DNA from: Bordetella petrii
GTDB lineage: Bacteria; Pseudomonadota; Gammaproteobacteria; Burkholderiales; Burkholderiaceae_B
Length of the DNA: 64,000 nucleotides
Reading direction: 5' to 3'
NCBI RefSeq assembly: GCF_000067205.1
Contig: NC_010170.1
Span: 2,108,001-2,172,000, forward strand
Notes under the pieces: generated by a model
What the model was told of the DNA's origin: nothing
Seen by the model: only the letters and a program-made list of their open reading frames with translations
The model's database searches: none
Position numbers and translations under genes: made by a program
Part shown: piece after piece, positions 26,431-35,623 of the stretch
Position numbering within the stretch: position 1 is the stretch's first letter
How the letters are laid out: every line of letters begins with the position of its first letter

Positions 26431-26676
26431 ATGGACATCCAGGAACAAATCGCCGTTATCGTCCACACCATTTCGCACCAGGGCGGCCGCATCGATGCGC
26501 TGAACGCCGTTCTGTCGTCGATGCTGCACCTGGCCAAGTCGTCGCCGGGGCTGCGCGAGGCCATCGAGGCCCAGCTCGAACAGAACTACTCCAGCTTGCT
26601 GGCGCGCTCCGAGAACCCGCAGTATGTGGCGGGCTTCGAAAGCGTGCGCGACGCAGTGCAGGCCGCGCTCAAATAG
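26431..26676 (+). CDS. Small hypothetical helical protein
   Basis: 81 residues, MDIQEQIAVIVHTISHQGGR to VRDAVQAALK; predicted mostly helical and without membrane segment or signal peptide. No motif I recognise. The ATG at 26431 is preceded by gcgagg and lies divergent from the preceding gene. An in-frame extension upstream to 26272 is rejected as non-coding in character. Confidence 0.65.
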   Translation: MDIQEQIAVIVHTISHQGGRIDALNAVLSSMLHLAKSSPGLREAIEAQLEQNYSSLLARSENPQYVAGFESVRDAVQAALK

Positions 26677-26769
26677 CCCGGTTTACCCACAGCTTCTGTG
26701 GACAAGTCTTGGGATAGCTTGGGCACAGCCGGGAAATATCCTTGTGCAACAAGCGCTTGCATATCGCGC

Positions 26770-28230
26770 TCAATTCGTGACGCCGCTGCGTTTTTCGTCG
26801 GCGGCCGCCACGATGCCGCCCAGCGTGCGCACCGCCTGCGCCAGTTCAGGCGTATGCGCCGAGCCGCAACTCAGGCGCAGGAAGTGGCTGTAGCGGTCCG
26901 AGTTCGAGAACATGATGCCTGGCGCGATGCGTATGCCTTGCGACAGGGCCTGCTCGAAGACCTGCATGCTCGATCGCTGGCCCGGCATTTCTATCCATAG
27001 CAGCATGCTGCCTTCCGGCACGTTCAGGCGCGTGCCCGCTGGAAAATGCCGGGCAATGGCCTCTGCCAGCAGCTCGCGCTGCGCCTTCAACTGCCGGCGC
27101 AGGCGCGCCAGGTGGCGGTCGTATGCCTTGGACCCCATGTATTCCGCCACCGCGGCCTGCGCCAGCGGTTCGTTGGGGCGGCTTTGCGCGAACTTCAGCA
27201 TGGCAATGCGCGAGCTCCACCGGCCGCCCGTCATCCATCCCAGCCGCATGCCCGGCGCCAGTGTCTTGTGCATCGAGGCGCAATAGATCACGTTGCCCGT
27301 GCGGTCCCACGACTTGACCGCGGGCTGCGGCTGGTTGTCGTCGCACAGCATCCCGTAGGTATCGTCTTCGATCAGGGCGACCTGGTGGCGTTCGCACAGG
27401 GTCACCAGCCGCGCTTTCTCGGTATCGGGCATCACGCAGCCCAGGGGGTTCTGGAAGTTGGGCACGACAACCACCGCGCGCAGGTGCGGGTGGGTTTGCA
27501 TGGCCAGCTCCAGTGCGTCCACCGACAGGCCGCGCTGCGGGCTGGTGGGAACTTCCAGCGCGCGCATGCCCAGGCTTTCCAGCACCTGCAGCAGTCCGAA
27601 ATACACCGGCGATTCGACCGCCACGGTATCGCCCGGCCGCGCCACGGCGCGCAATGCCAGGTTCAGCGCCTCGATGCAGCCATGTGTGACGACGATTTCG
27701 TCCGGCGCCAGGTTCATGCCCAGATCCAGCGCACGGCGGGCCAGCACGCTGCGCAATTCGGGGTGGCCTAGCGGGGGCACCCGCTTGACCAGGATGTCGG
27801 GCTGGCCGCGCAGGGTGCGGATCATGGCCTGCTTGAGCGCATCGGCCGGGTAGTGCGCCGGCGACGCCGATGCCAGACCGAGGTCTACGCTGGTGGCATG
27901 CCGTTCGCATTGGGCGATGAAGTCTGACACCCGGTCGTGGATGCCCACATAGCTGGCCGGGTCCAGCGGCTGTTTCAGGTCTGGCTCCTGGGCGGGCAGC
28001 ATGCCGGCGCGATGGCGCGGCCGCACGAAATAACCCGAGCGTGGCCGGGCTTCGATCAGGCCGTCGTCTTCGAGCTGCCGGCAGGCCTGTAGCGCCGTCG
28101 AGAGGCTGACGCGGTGGGTGCGGACCAGCGAGCGTACCGAGGGCATGCGCTCGGCTGGAGCCAGCACGCCGCTCTGGATGGCGCGCCGATAGTGGTCGGC
28201 CAGGCGCTGGTAAAGAGGTTGGGCGTCCAT
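26770..28230 (-). CDS. MocR-family regulator (GntR domain plus aminotransferase-like domain)
   Basis: 486 residues. An N-terminal GntR winged helix-turn-helix (about residues 5-75, YQRLADHYRRAIQSGVLAPAERMPSVRSL) is joined to a fold type I aminotransferase domain. PLP site elements are present: VTHGCIEALNLALRAV, VVPNFQNPLG, the lysine in SMHKTLAPGMRLGW. MocR proteins bind PLP as effector and often control vitamin B6, GABA or taurine genes; the target here is unknown. Start MDAQPLYQRL is chosen; a 43-residue in-frame extension upstream does not look like protein. The divergent gene at 28412 shares the 181-bp intergenic region. Confidence 0.9.
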   Translation of the reverse strand: MDAQPLYQRLADHYRRAIQSGVLAPAERMPSVRSLVRTHRVSLSTALQACRQLEDDGLIEARPRSGYFVRPRHRAGMLPAQEPDLKQPLDPASYVGIHDRVSDFIAQCERHATSVDLGLASASPAHYPADALKQAMIRTLRGQPDILVKRVPPLGHPELRSVLARRALDLGMNLAPDEIVVTHGCIEALNLALRAVARPGDTVAVESPVYFGLLQVLESLGMRALEVPTSPQRGLSVDALELAMQTHPHLRAVVVVPNFQNPLGCVMPDTEKARLVTLCERHQVALIEDDTYGMLCDDNQPQPAVKSWDRTGNVIYCASMHKTLAPGMRLGWMTGGRWSSRIAMLKFAQSRPNEPLAQAAVAEYMGSKAYDRHLARLRRQLKAQRELLAEAIARHFPAGTRLNVPEGSMLLWIEMPGQRSSMQVFEQALSQGIRIAPGIMFSNSDRYSHFLRLSCGSAHTPELAQAVRTLGGIVAAADEKRSGVTN

Positions 28231-28411
28231 GCAAGCATCATGCTCCCGGCGGGGCGGCCGCCGTAAGGCACAGTTCTTGGGAAAGCACACCATAACAGAT
28301 GAAAAATCCCTTGTCTGTTGCGGTACAGAAACCCCAACGGTGTGTCTGTCCCGGCGCAAGCGCCATGCGTAAGCTGGAAGCTGCTTTCATCACCCGCTGG
28401 GGCACGCCGCC

Positions 28412-28824
<413 letters not shown>

Positions 28825-28831
28825 GTTTTCG

Positions 28832-28866
28832 AAAGCCCGGCCCAAGCGCCGGGCTTTTGTTTTTGC
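28832..28866 (+). terminator. Intrinsic terminator after tRNA-fMet
   Basis: Arms aaagcccggc and gccgggcttt with a ccaagc loop, followed by tgttttt, 7 nt after the tRNA. Confidence 0.85.
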
Positions 28867-28929
28867 ATGCCGAGCAGTGCTTGAGATACCATGCCTGGGC
28901 CGACCGGTGGACTTTCCAGGAGACGCGCC

Positions 28930-29292
28930 ATGGGCACTGCCAAGTATGATCATCCGGGCTACATCGCCGACCTCGGGCCGCAAGGCAGCTACTACGTAGG
29001 CGTGTGGTGCCCGCACGGCTATCCCGCCCATGTGCACATTGGCAATGCCGGCGTTACGCAGGCCGACGCCGGTCTGCGCCTGCGCATTCCCGACGGGGCG
29101 TTCCAGTCGTTGTCGGATGATTTCGAAACGCTGTGCCGGCGCGCTATTGGCCAGGCCTTGCAAAGCGGCCTGCTGCGTAGTGGCCTGGGCGGCTTCCAGG
29201 AAACTCGCCTGGCGCTCGATACCACGCCCTGGAGTGGCCCGATGCAGGCCGTGGCGCGCCAAGAGGCCGCCAGCGCTGCCGTGCCTTCGTAG
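28930..29292 (+). CDS. Hypothetical protein
   Basis: 120 residues, MGTAKYDHPGYIADLGPQGS to ASAAVPS, no signal peptide or membrane segment. It has an aromatic-rich centre (YYVGVWCPHGYPAHVHIGNAG) followed by a helical region (DDFETLCRRAIGQAL). I recognise no family. ATG at 28930 follows aggagacgcgcc, a good ribosome site, which supports it as a real gene. It converges with the gene at 29295, separated by 2 nt. Confidence 0.65.
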   Translation: MGTAKYDHPGYIADLGPQGSYYVGVWCPHGYPAHVHIGNAGVTQADAGLRLRIPDGAFQSLSDDFETLCRRAIGQALQSGLLRSGLGGFQETRLALDTTPWSGPMQAVARQEAASAAVPS

Positions 29293-29294
29293 CG

Positions 29295-29663
29295 CTAAGA
29301 AGCGCGGCCACCGCCCGGGCGGCCCAGCATGGCCACTAGCGCCTGCTTCAGGCGCGGCGAAAAAATCGGCACGGTATGCGACACGCCGTCGCGGTCTATG
29401 CCTTCTTTCAAGGTAACCGATTGCCCGTCGAAAATATCGGGCGCCTTGCCCGATTCGACATAATGCGCAAGTAGCGCATCGACTTGCTCTTGCGCGGCGG
29501 CCAGCGGCGCGGCGGCCACCAGCTGCTGCGCGGCATGCGCCTGCAGCACGCGGTGCAGGTCGTCGATGAACAGCGCCAGGGCGGCCTGGCCGCGGCAATG
29601 GGGCTGCTGCCAGCCCCATTCTTCGGTGCCGCCGGCGGCGGAGGACGGGGGATCATTCTGCAT
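29295..29663 (-). CDS. Hypothetical protein
   Basis: 122 residues, helical in the first 70 (ALALFIDDLHRVLQAHAAQQLVAAAPLAAAQEQVDALL) and then VTLKEGIDRDGVSHTVPIFSPRLKQAL. No membrane segment or signal peptide. No family recognised. It ends 2 nt from the end of the convergent gene, with no hairpin between them. Divergent from the entericidin-like gene. Confidence 0.6.
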   Translation of the reverse strand: MQNDPPSSAAGGTEEWGWQQPHCRGQAALALFIDDLHRVLQAHAAQQLVAAAPLAAAQEQVDALLAHYVESGKAPDIFDGQSVTLKEGIDRDGVSHTVPIFSPRLKQALVAMLGRPGGGRAS

Positions 29664-29821
29664 ATCGCCATGCTATACCATTGCCGCGCCGGCGGGGCCG
29701 CCTGCGCATTGTTCTTGGTGGTTTAGCGGAAAACGGTGCATGATTGCGTTGCCGGTTTACTGCGATCCGGTACCGGGCGCACCATGCGCGCCCTGGTTGT
29801 TCACCGTGCCAAGGAGAAACC

Positions 29822-29950
29822 ATGAAAAACAGAATCCTGCTTGTTGCGCTGCTTGCCATTGCGGCCGTTTCCGCGGGCTGCAATACCATTGCCGGTGCCG
29901 GCAAAGACATCGAGCGCGGTGGCGAAAAAATCCAGAAGGCCGCCGACTGA
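29822..29950 (+). CDS. Entericidin A/B-like small lipoprotein
   Basis: 42 residues: a signal peptide ending in lipobox VSAGC followed by NTIAGAGKDIERGGEKIQKAAD, the compact amphipathic core typical of the EcnA/EcnB family. In E. coli these lipoproteins form an antidote/toxin pair; here it is a lone gene. Ribosome site aaggag lies 7 nt ahead of the ATG. A second member lies at 54112. Role in this organism is unknown. Confidence 0.9.
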   Translation: MKNRILLVALLAIAAVSAGCNTIAGAGKDIERGGEKIQKAAD

Positions 29951-30062
29951 CCCTCGCGTCCGCCGCCGCGTCCGGCCAGGCCGGGCGTGGTGGCGTTTCA
30001 CGTCCGTAGCGCCGCAGGGCTGATGCATAATGCCTGCTTGGACTGATTCGGCGGAAATGAAT

Positions 30063-30494
30063 ATGCGCATCTTGGGCCTGGCAATATCTATTACCGCAGT
30101 CGCGCTCAGCGGCTGCGCCAGCAAAGGGCTCTTGTCCGGCGACCCGCCGGGCGCCACGGCTACTTTCCCGGTGCAGGCTGATTTCCAGGCGGCTTATCGC
30201 CGCGCTGGCGAATACGTGCGCGTGTGTCACGAACAGCGGCGCCACCCGTATGGGGTCGTCTATATGTCGCATCACAGCCTGGGACAAAAGGGCGCGCCCA
30301 ACGAAATCCGCATTTACAAGAAAACCGAGCCGGCCAAGATCCTCGAAATCATCCGTGCGCAGCCCGACGGCCCGGCCACGTCCCAGGCTACCGTCATGGT
30401 GCTGGGCGACGCGCCCTGGGACCAGGCGGAAGTGCAGGCCGCCCAGGCCTCTATCCAGAGTGCAACCCCGGTATGCCGGCCGCTGGCGAACTGA
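30063..30494 (+). CDS. Hypothetical lipoprotein
   Basis: 143 residues. The signal peptide ends in ALSGC (lipobox), so the protein is probably lipid-anchored. The mature part (YRRAGEYVRVCHEQRRHPYGVVYMSHHSLGQ, then VMVLGDAPWDQAEVQAAQ) contains two further Cys that may pair (VCHEQ, PVCRPLAN). I recognise no function. Start could also be the ATG six bases upstream (30057). It overlaps the next gene by 22 nt. Confidence 0.7.
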   Translation: MRILGLAISITAVALSGCASKGLLSGDPPGATATFPVQADFQAAYRRAGEYVRVCHEQRRHPYGVVYMSHHSLGQKGAPNEIRIYKKTEPAKILEIIRAQPDGPATSQATVMVLGDAPWDQAEVQAAQASIQSATPVCRPLAN

Positions 30495-30898
30495 CGCCGG
30501 GGGCGGACGCGGCCCGTGCGTATGCGCCCTTGGGCGCCGCGGCACGCTGGCTGGGTTGGCTCAATGCCATCGGCGCGCTGGTTGAAGTGGCCTTCAGCCT
30601 GGGCGTGCTGGGCGCGGACGTCGCGCCGCCCGACCTGGGCCTGCCGCTGGCGGTCTTCCTGGTGGGTGTGGTGGCATGTGGCGCCGCCATGCTGTGCTGG
30701 GGGCTGGCGCAAGCCGGCATATCGGCCGCCCGGCCGCCGCGCCGGTGCATGGCGGCCGGCGTATGGTTGGGCGCCTTGGCGTATATCGTCAGCCTGGCGG
30801 CGTTCGCGGCCGGTTGCTGGCTGTCGGTCGGCGTGGCGTTCGATTCCTCTGGCGACTCGATGGGCACTGCGTATACCGTCCACGCCACGAAGTTCTGA
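30473..30898 (+). CDS. Hypothetical integral membrane protein
   Basis: 141 residues with about four predicted membrane segments (LGWLNAIGALVEVAFSLGVL, LPLAVFLVGVVACGAAMLCW, GVWLGALAYIVSLAAFAAGCW). It overlaps the lipoprotein gene by 22 nt, so the two are probably co-translated. No family recognised. The ATG at 30473 lacks a strong ribosome site, in line with coupling. No further frame evidence. Confidence 0.55.
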   Translation: MPAAGELTPGADAARAYAPLGAAARWLGWLNAIGALVEVAFSLGVLGADVAPPDLGLPLAVFLVGVVACGAAMLCWGLAQAGISAARPPRRCMAAGVWLGALAYIVSLAAFAAGCWLSVGVAFDSSGDSMGTAYTVHATKF

Positions 30899-30931
30899 AA
30901 ATCGCTTGCGGCACCTAAATCGCCGGGTTTA

Positions 30932-30950
30932 ATATGCGCATTGCGTATAT
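30932..30950 (+). promoter_or_regulatory. Imperfect palindrome upstream of the HTH-ATCase gene
   Basis: atatgcgc-att-gcgtatat, 7 of 8 pairs matching, lies 20 nt ahead of the ATG at 30971. A -10-like tatatt overlaps its right end. It might be an operator for the HTH domain of the downstream protein. Confidence 0.4.
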
Positions 30951-30970
30951 TTTCCAGCCCAGGGGCCGCC

Positions 30971-32263
30971 ATGTCTATTTCCCAGCAAGCTTTCCTGCGC
31001 GACGCCATGCGTCGCCTGAATCTCACGCGTGATGTCTTCGCCACGCGCATTGGCGTCAAGCGGCGCGCCCTGGATACCTGGCTGCTGCCCGAGGGCTCGC
31101 AAGAGTTTCGCACCATGCCCGAAGTCGTGGAGCGTTTCGTCAGCGAAATCGTGCAGAACAATGCCTTGCTGGAAAAATATACGCAAAGCGCGCAAGCCGG
31201 CCCATTGCGTGATCGCATCGCGGTGGACGGCAAGCATCAGCTGATTTCTGTCGATCAGTTCTCGCGTGAGTCCGTCGAAGACCTGTTCCGCGTTGCCGAC
31301 ATGATGCAGCCCATAGCCCGCAGGCAGAAAGTGTCGCGCGTACTGGAAGGCGCCGTGCTGGGCAATCTGTTCTTCGAGGCCAGCACGCGCACGCGCGTGA
31401 GCTTCGGCGCGGCCTTCTGCCGTCTGGGCGGTTCGGTATGCGATACCACCGGCTTCACGTTTTCGTCCATGGCCAAGGGCGAATCCATCTACGACACCAG
31501 TCGAGTCATGAGCGGGTATGTCGATGCGATGGTGGTGCGCCACCCCGACCGGGGGTCGGTGGCCGAGTTCGCGCAGGCCACGAATATTCCGGTGGTCAAT
31601 GGCGGCGACGGCCCAGGCGAACACCCCAGCCAGGCACTGCTGGACCTGTACACCATCCTGACCGAGTTTTCCCGGCTGGGCAAGCTGCTCGACGGCGCGC
31701 ACATCGCCATGGTGGGCGATCTGAAATACGGTCGCACCGTGCATTCGCTGATCAAGTTGCTGGCGCTGTACAAGGGCATCAAGTTCACGTTGATCTCGCC
31801 GCCCGGGCTTGAAATGCCTGCGTACATCATCGAGCAAGCCAGCCGCAACGGCAATGTCATCGAACAGAAAAGCTCGTTGGCCGACGGGCTGGCCGGCGCC
31901 GACGTCATCTATGCCACGCGGGTGCAGAAAGAGCGCTTCGCCAATGAAGAAAGCGAAGGCTATACGCCCGACTTCCAGATCAACCGCGCCATTATCGACG
32001 CCCATTGCGGGCCCGAAACCATCGTCATGCATCCGCTGCCGCGCGACAGCCGGCCGGGCGCGAACGACCTGAGCACCGACCTCAACGACGATCCGCGCCT
32101 GGCGATTTTCCGCCAGACTGACAACGGCATTCCCATCCGCATGGCGATCTTCGCCGTGCTGCTGGGCGTCGAAGGTCTGGTACAGCATTCAATGCGCGAC
32201 GTGACCTGGAAACATCCGTCGCACATCGGCCCCGACGACTCGGCCTTCCACGGGCTGGATTGA
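30971..32263 (+). CDS. pyrB: Aspartate carbamoyltransferase with N-terminal helix-turn-helix domain
   Basis: 430 residues against about 310 for E. coli PyrB. Residues 8-62 look like an XRE-type helix-turn-helix (LNLTRDVFATRIGVKRRALDTWLLP). The catalytic domain starts near residue 88 and has every key element: the phosphate-binding STRTR in FFEASTRTRVSF, the SSMAKGES loop lysine, HPDRG, GDGPGEHPSQALLDLYTI, DLKYGRTVHSL, VQKERF and MHPLPR. It makes carbamoyl-aspartate in pyrimidine synthesis. A further 25-residue tail follows. No pyrI lies next to it. The start MSISQQAF is chosen; a start 10 residues earlier would fall in the palindrome. Confidence 0.92.
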   Translation: MSISQQAFLRDAMRRLNLTRDVFATRIGVKRRALDTWLLPEGSQEFRTMPEVVERFVSEIVQNNALLEKYTQSAQAGPLRDRIAVDGKHQLISVDQFSRESVEDLFRVADMMQPIARRQKVSRVLEGAVLGNLFFEASTRTRVSFGAAFCRLGGSVCDTTGFTFSSMAKGESIYDTSRVMSGYVDAMVVRHPDRGSVAEFAQATNIPVVNGGDGPGEHPSQALLDLYTILTEFSRLGKLLDGAHIAMVGDLKYGRTVHSLIKLLALYKGIKFTLISPPGLEMPAYIIEQASRNGNVIEQKSSLADGLAGADVIYATRVQKERFANEESEGYTPDFQINRAIIDAHCGPETIVMHPLPRDSRPGANDLSTDLNDDPRLAIFRQTDNGIPIRMAIFAVLLGVEGLVQHSMRDVTWKHPSHIGPDDSAFHGLD

Positions 32264-32303
32264 AGGCGCGGCCATGCGGGCGGGCGGCGGGGCCGCCCGC
32301 CGC

Positions 32304-33203
32304 TCAGATGCGCTTTTCGCCGCCCAGCGCGGCGGTAAGGTCGGCCAGCAGCTTGGCCAGTTCACCCGTCATGAGCGCCATGTCGGAATCGAATTTCTCG
32401 TCGTCATTCTGCATGACGGTGTCGTTGCCTTCCTTCAGTACGTCGAGCGGCGCCACGCGCTTGACGTCCAGGGATTCGGTCAGCACGAACGACACACGAT
32501 CGGCCCAGGTCATGGCCAGGCGGGTGCACTGTTTGCCCGACTGGATATGGCGCCGCACGTCGTCGGCATCGATGGAATGCTTGACATAGCGGATGGCCGC
32601 GCGGCTTTCGCCCGAGGCGCGCAGTTCGGTGTCCTGGTCGATGCTGAAATTGGCAGGGGCTTCGTCGGCCGCCAGCCAGCCGGTCATGGCGGCCGCGGGC
32701 GATTGCGCCACGTACAGGTTTTCCAGGGGGAGCGGGTCGATGGTCTTGACCAGCAGGCCGATGACTTCGTCAGCCTTGGCCGATGCGGCCGCATCGATGA
32801 CCAGCCAATGGTTCACCGGATCGATCCAGACGCGCGTGTCGCGATAAATGCTGAAGGCCTTGGGCAGAAGCTCGTCGGTGACGCGCTCCTTGATTTCCTT
32901 CATTTGCTTGCGGCCAGGCTTGTAGCCTTGCTGCTCTTCGATTTCCTGGGCGCGGGCGCGGGCTACCTGGTTGACCACCGTGGCCGGCAGCAGTTTCTTT
33001 TCGGCGCGCAGTGAGAGCAGTATCTGCTGGTTCACCGTATGCGACAGGGCCGCGTTTTCGCGCGGCGAAACCCAACCCAGGCTTTGCATTTCGAGATTGT
33101 TGCCAGCCTGATAGGCATGCCGGGCCAGGCTTTCTTCAAGCTGCTCCCCGGTTAGCGTCCAGGGCGCAGACAGTCGGTATATCTTGAGATTCTTGAACCA
33201 CAT
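32304..33203 (-). CDS. rdgC: Recombination-associated protein RdgC
   Basis: 299 residues. RdgC forms a ring-shaped dimer that binds DNA and limits RecA loading. The start MWFKNLKIYRL and the motifs GWVSPRE, LSLRAEKKLLPATVVNQVA, RDTRVWIDPVNHWLVID, RHIQSGKQCTRLAMTW match the family. A start 29 residues upstream is rejected. It is convergent with the ATCase gene. recA lies about 5 kb away. Confidence 0.96.
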   Translation of the reverse strand: MWFKNLKIYRLSAPWTLTGEQLEESLARHAYQAGNNLEMQSLGWVSPRENAALSHTVNQQILLSLRAEKKLLPATVVNQVARARAQEIEEQQGYKPGRKQMKEIKERVTDELLPKAFSIYRDTRVWIDPVNHWLVIDAAASAKADEVIGLLVKTIDPLPLENLYVAQSPAAAMTGWLAADEAPANFSIDQDTELRASGESRAAIRYVKHSIDADDVRRHIQSGKQCTRLAMTWADRVSFVLTESLDVKRVAPLDVLKEGNDTVMQNDDEKFDSDMALMTGELAKLLADLTAALGGEKRI

Positions 33204-33355
33204 GGCGTCGGGCAAAAGGGTTGATTCTATACGAGTGCCGTCGACATGGCGCCCATGTGGTTCCCTCATTGACACGACACGTTCTGTCACGGACAGTGGG
33301 CGGGCGTTCCGGTATCTTCCGGCGCATCGTCACTCACCAAAAAAAGGACACAACG

Positions 33356-33574
33356 ATGAAACCGGCGACTATCGTAGGCATTGTGCTGATCGCCCTGGGC
33401 GCGGCGGCGCTGGTCTACAAGGGCTTTAACTACACCAGCGAAGAAACCGTGCTGCAGATCGGTTCGGTCAAGGCCACGGCCGAAACCGAGAAATCGGTGG
33501 CGATCCCGGCCTGGGCGGGCGTTGCCGCCATCGTGGTGGGGGTACTCGTCATCGGGCTGGGTCGCCGCCGCTGA
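33356..33574 (+). CDS. DUF3185-type small membrane protein
   Basis: 72 residues with two membrane helices (TIVGIVLIALGAAALVYKGF and WAGVAAIVVGVLVIGLGRRR) joined by a polar loop ending in AETEKSVAIP. This pattern matches DUF3185 proteins of unknown role. ATG 33356 follows aaaaaaggac. Divergent from rdgC. Confidence 0.8.
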   Translation: MKPATIVGIVLIALGAAALVYKGFNYTSEETVLQIGSVKATAETEKSVAIPAWAGVAAIVVGVLVIGLGRRR

Positions 33575-33646
33575 TATGCGCCCGGCAAAAAAAACGCTGG
33601 GCCACCACGCTTGCAGGCTCCTTTTGATTCGCGGCCCGCACAAGAC

Positions 33647-33677
33647 AAAAAAAGGCCCGGCTTGAAAAAGCCGGGCC
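33647..33677 (-). terminator. Second minus-strand terminator-like hairpin
   Basis: Perfect 10-bp arms ggcccggctt / aagccgggcc, followed on the minus strand by a run of seven T (A run at 33647-33653). It may back up the terminator at 33873. Confidence 0.65.
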
Positions 33678-33872
33678 CGGCAGGGTCACGCAATGTCACG
33701 CCATTAAAGGCTCGCGGGGGACGTGGCATTGGTGTCAGAGTACTGGCCCTGCGGTTTCCGGACAGGGGATCAAACGTCCGGAAATGTAGTGCAAGACCGT
33801 GATCTGAGTTGGCAGTCTAATCCTGGCGGTCTGACAGCGTCCTGAATCCATCCCGTCTCCGCGAGTGCGGGC

Positions 33873-33899
33873 AAAAAAAAAAGCTCCCGAAGGAGCTTG
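33873..33899 (-). terminator. Intrinsic terminator of the MHS transporter gene
   Basis: Minus-strand hairpin aagctcc-ttcg-ggagctt followed by ten T (A run at 33873-33882). It lies about 50 nt after the transporter stop. Confidence 0.8.
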
Positions 33900-33946
33900 A
33901 AGGGCCAGACAGGCGCAGCAGTCCTGCCTGGCGGGGGAATGTGCGG

Positions 33947-35623
33947 TCAGTTGTTGATGTCGACGTCTTTGGTTTCGCGCACGAACAGCGTGCCGATAAC
34001 CAGCGTCATGACCGCGATGATGATCGGATACCACAGGCCGTCGTAGATGTTGCCGGTGGCTGCCACGATGGCGAAGGCCACCGGGGGCAGGAACCCGCCG
34101 AACCAGCCGTTGCCGATATGGTACGGCAGGCTCATCGAGGTATAGCGGATGCGGGTGGGGAACATCTCGACCAGCATGGCGGCGATCGGACCGTACACCA
34201 TGGTGACGTAGATCACGAGGATGGTCAGCAGCACCACCACCATGACCTTGTTCATCTCGGCCGGATCGGCCTTGGCAGGATAGCCGTGGTTACGGATGGC
34301 GGCGGTCAGCGCGGTTTTCAGTTCAGCCGAACGGGCCTTGAAATCGGCCGGCGCCATGCCCGCGCCTTCGAACGAGGCGAACTCGTCGTTGCCGATTTTC
34401 ACCTTGGCCACCGTACCGGCGGGGGCCGCCTGGTTGGAGTAGTTCACCGAGTTGGCGGCCAGGAACGACTTGACCACGTCGCACGAGCTGGTGAACGACG
34501 AGGTGCCCACCGGGTTGAACTGGAACGAGCAGGTGGCCGGATCGGCGATGACGGTGACCGGCGCAGTAGCCTGGGCCTTTTCGAGCGCCGGGTTGGCGAA
34601 GTGGGTCAGGCCCTGGAACAGCGGGAAGTAGGTCAGCGCGGCGATCAGGCAGCCGGCCATGATGATGGGCTTGCGGCCGATGCGGTCCGACAGCGACCCG
34701 AACACCAGGAAGAACGGGGTGCCGATCAGCAGCGCCAGCGCGATCATAATGTTGGCCGTGTTGGCGTCGACCTGCAAGGCCTTGGTCAGGAAGAACAGGG
34801 CATAGAACTGGCCCGTGTACCACACCACGGCCTGGCCGGCAGTCAGGCCGAGCAGAGCGATGATCACGACCTTCAGGTTCTTCCACTGCCCGAACGACTC
34901 GGTCAGCGGAGCCTTGGAGCCGCGGCCTTCTTCCTTCATGCGCTTGAACGTGGGGGATTCGTTGAGCTGCAGCCGGATCCACACCGAAATGCCCAGCAGC
35001 ACCACCGAGATCAGGAACGGAATGCGCCAGCCCCAATCGCGGAAGGCTTCTTCGCTCATGGCCGCGCGCACGCCCATGATCACCAGCAGCGACAGGAACA
35101 GGCCCAGCGTTGCGGTGGTCTGGATCCAGGCGGTGTAGGCGCCTCGGCGGCCCTGCGGCGCATGTTCGGCCACGTAGGTGGCCGCACCGCCGTATTCGCC
35201 GCCCAGGGCCAGGCCTTGCAGCAGGCGCAAGCCGATCAGGATGGCCGGCGCGGCGATGCCGATGCTGGCGTAGCTGGGCAGCACGCCCACCAGGAAGGTG
35301 GACAGGCCCATGATGACGATGGTGACCAGGAATGTGTACTTGCGCCCGACCAGGTCGCCCAGGCGGCCGAATACCAGGGCGCCGAAGGGGCGCACGGCGA
35401 AACCGGCTGCGAAGGCCAGCAGCGCGAAAATGAAGGCCGCGGTGGGGTTGACGCCCGAGAAAAAGTGCCCCGCGATGATGGCGGCCAGGGAGCCGTACAG
35501 GTAGAAGTCGTACCACTCGAAAACCGTGCCAAGCGACGACGCGAAGATCACGCGCCGTTCCTCCTTGGTCATCGGGCGCGGTCCGGTGGATGGGCCGCGT
35601 TCTGCCAGCGATGCTGTGCTCAT
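33947..35623 (-). CDS. MFS transporter of the metabolite:H+ symporter (MHS, ProP-like) family
   Basis: 558 residues. Starts with the TM1 pattern FASSLGTVFEWYDFYLYGSLA and has GRLGDLVGRKYT (loop 2-3 motif of MFS), RLLQGLALGGEYGGAATY and DRIGRKPI. The usual MHS protein has about 430-460 residues; here a hydrophilic segment of about 120 residues (338-457) sits between two membrane helices and carries two Cys (C365, C381) that could form a disulfide outside the membrane. The substrate is unknown; relatives take up dicarboxylates, proline/betaine or shikimate. A two-component system lies directly upstream on the same strand (186-nt gap). Confidence 0.88.
   Translation of the reverse strand: MSTASLAERGPSTGPRPMTKEERRVIFASSLGTVFEWYDFYLYGSLAAIIAGHFFSGVNPTAAFIFALLAFAAGFAVRPFGALVFGRLGDLVGRKYTFLVTIVIMGLSTFLVGVLPSYASIGIAAPAILIGLRLLQGLALGGEYGGAATYVAEHAPQGRRGAYTAWIQTTATLGLFLSLLVIMGVRAAMSEEAFRDWGWRIPFLISVVLLGISVWIRLQLNESPTFKRMKEEGRGSKAPLTESFGQWKNLKVVIIALLGLTAGQAVVWYTGQFYALFFLTKALQVDANTANIMIALALLIGTPFFLVFGSLSDRIGRKPIIMAGCLIAALTYFPLFQGLTHFANPALEKAQATAPVTVIADPATCSFQFNPVGTSSFTSSCDVVKSFLAANSVNYSNQAAPAGTVAKVKIGNDEFASFEGAGMAPADFKARSAELKTALTAAIRNHGYPAKADPAEMNKVMVVVLLTILVIYVTMVYGPIAAMLVEMFPTRIRYTSMSLPYHIGNGWFGGFLPPVAFAIVAATGNIYDGLWYPIIIAVMTLVIGTLFVRETKDVDINN

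Larger units (their letters stand above)
33575..33946. other. 372-bp intergenic region with hairpins
   Basis: No gene seen. Besides the two minus-strand terminators listed separately there is an inverted repeat, tttccggac / gtccggaaa (33755-33763 and 33776-33784), of unknown role. It divides the + strand gene at 33356 from the transporter on the - strand. Confidence 0.6.
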
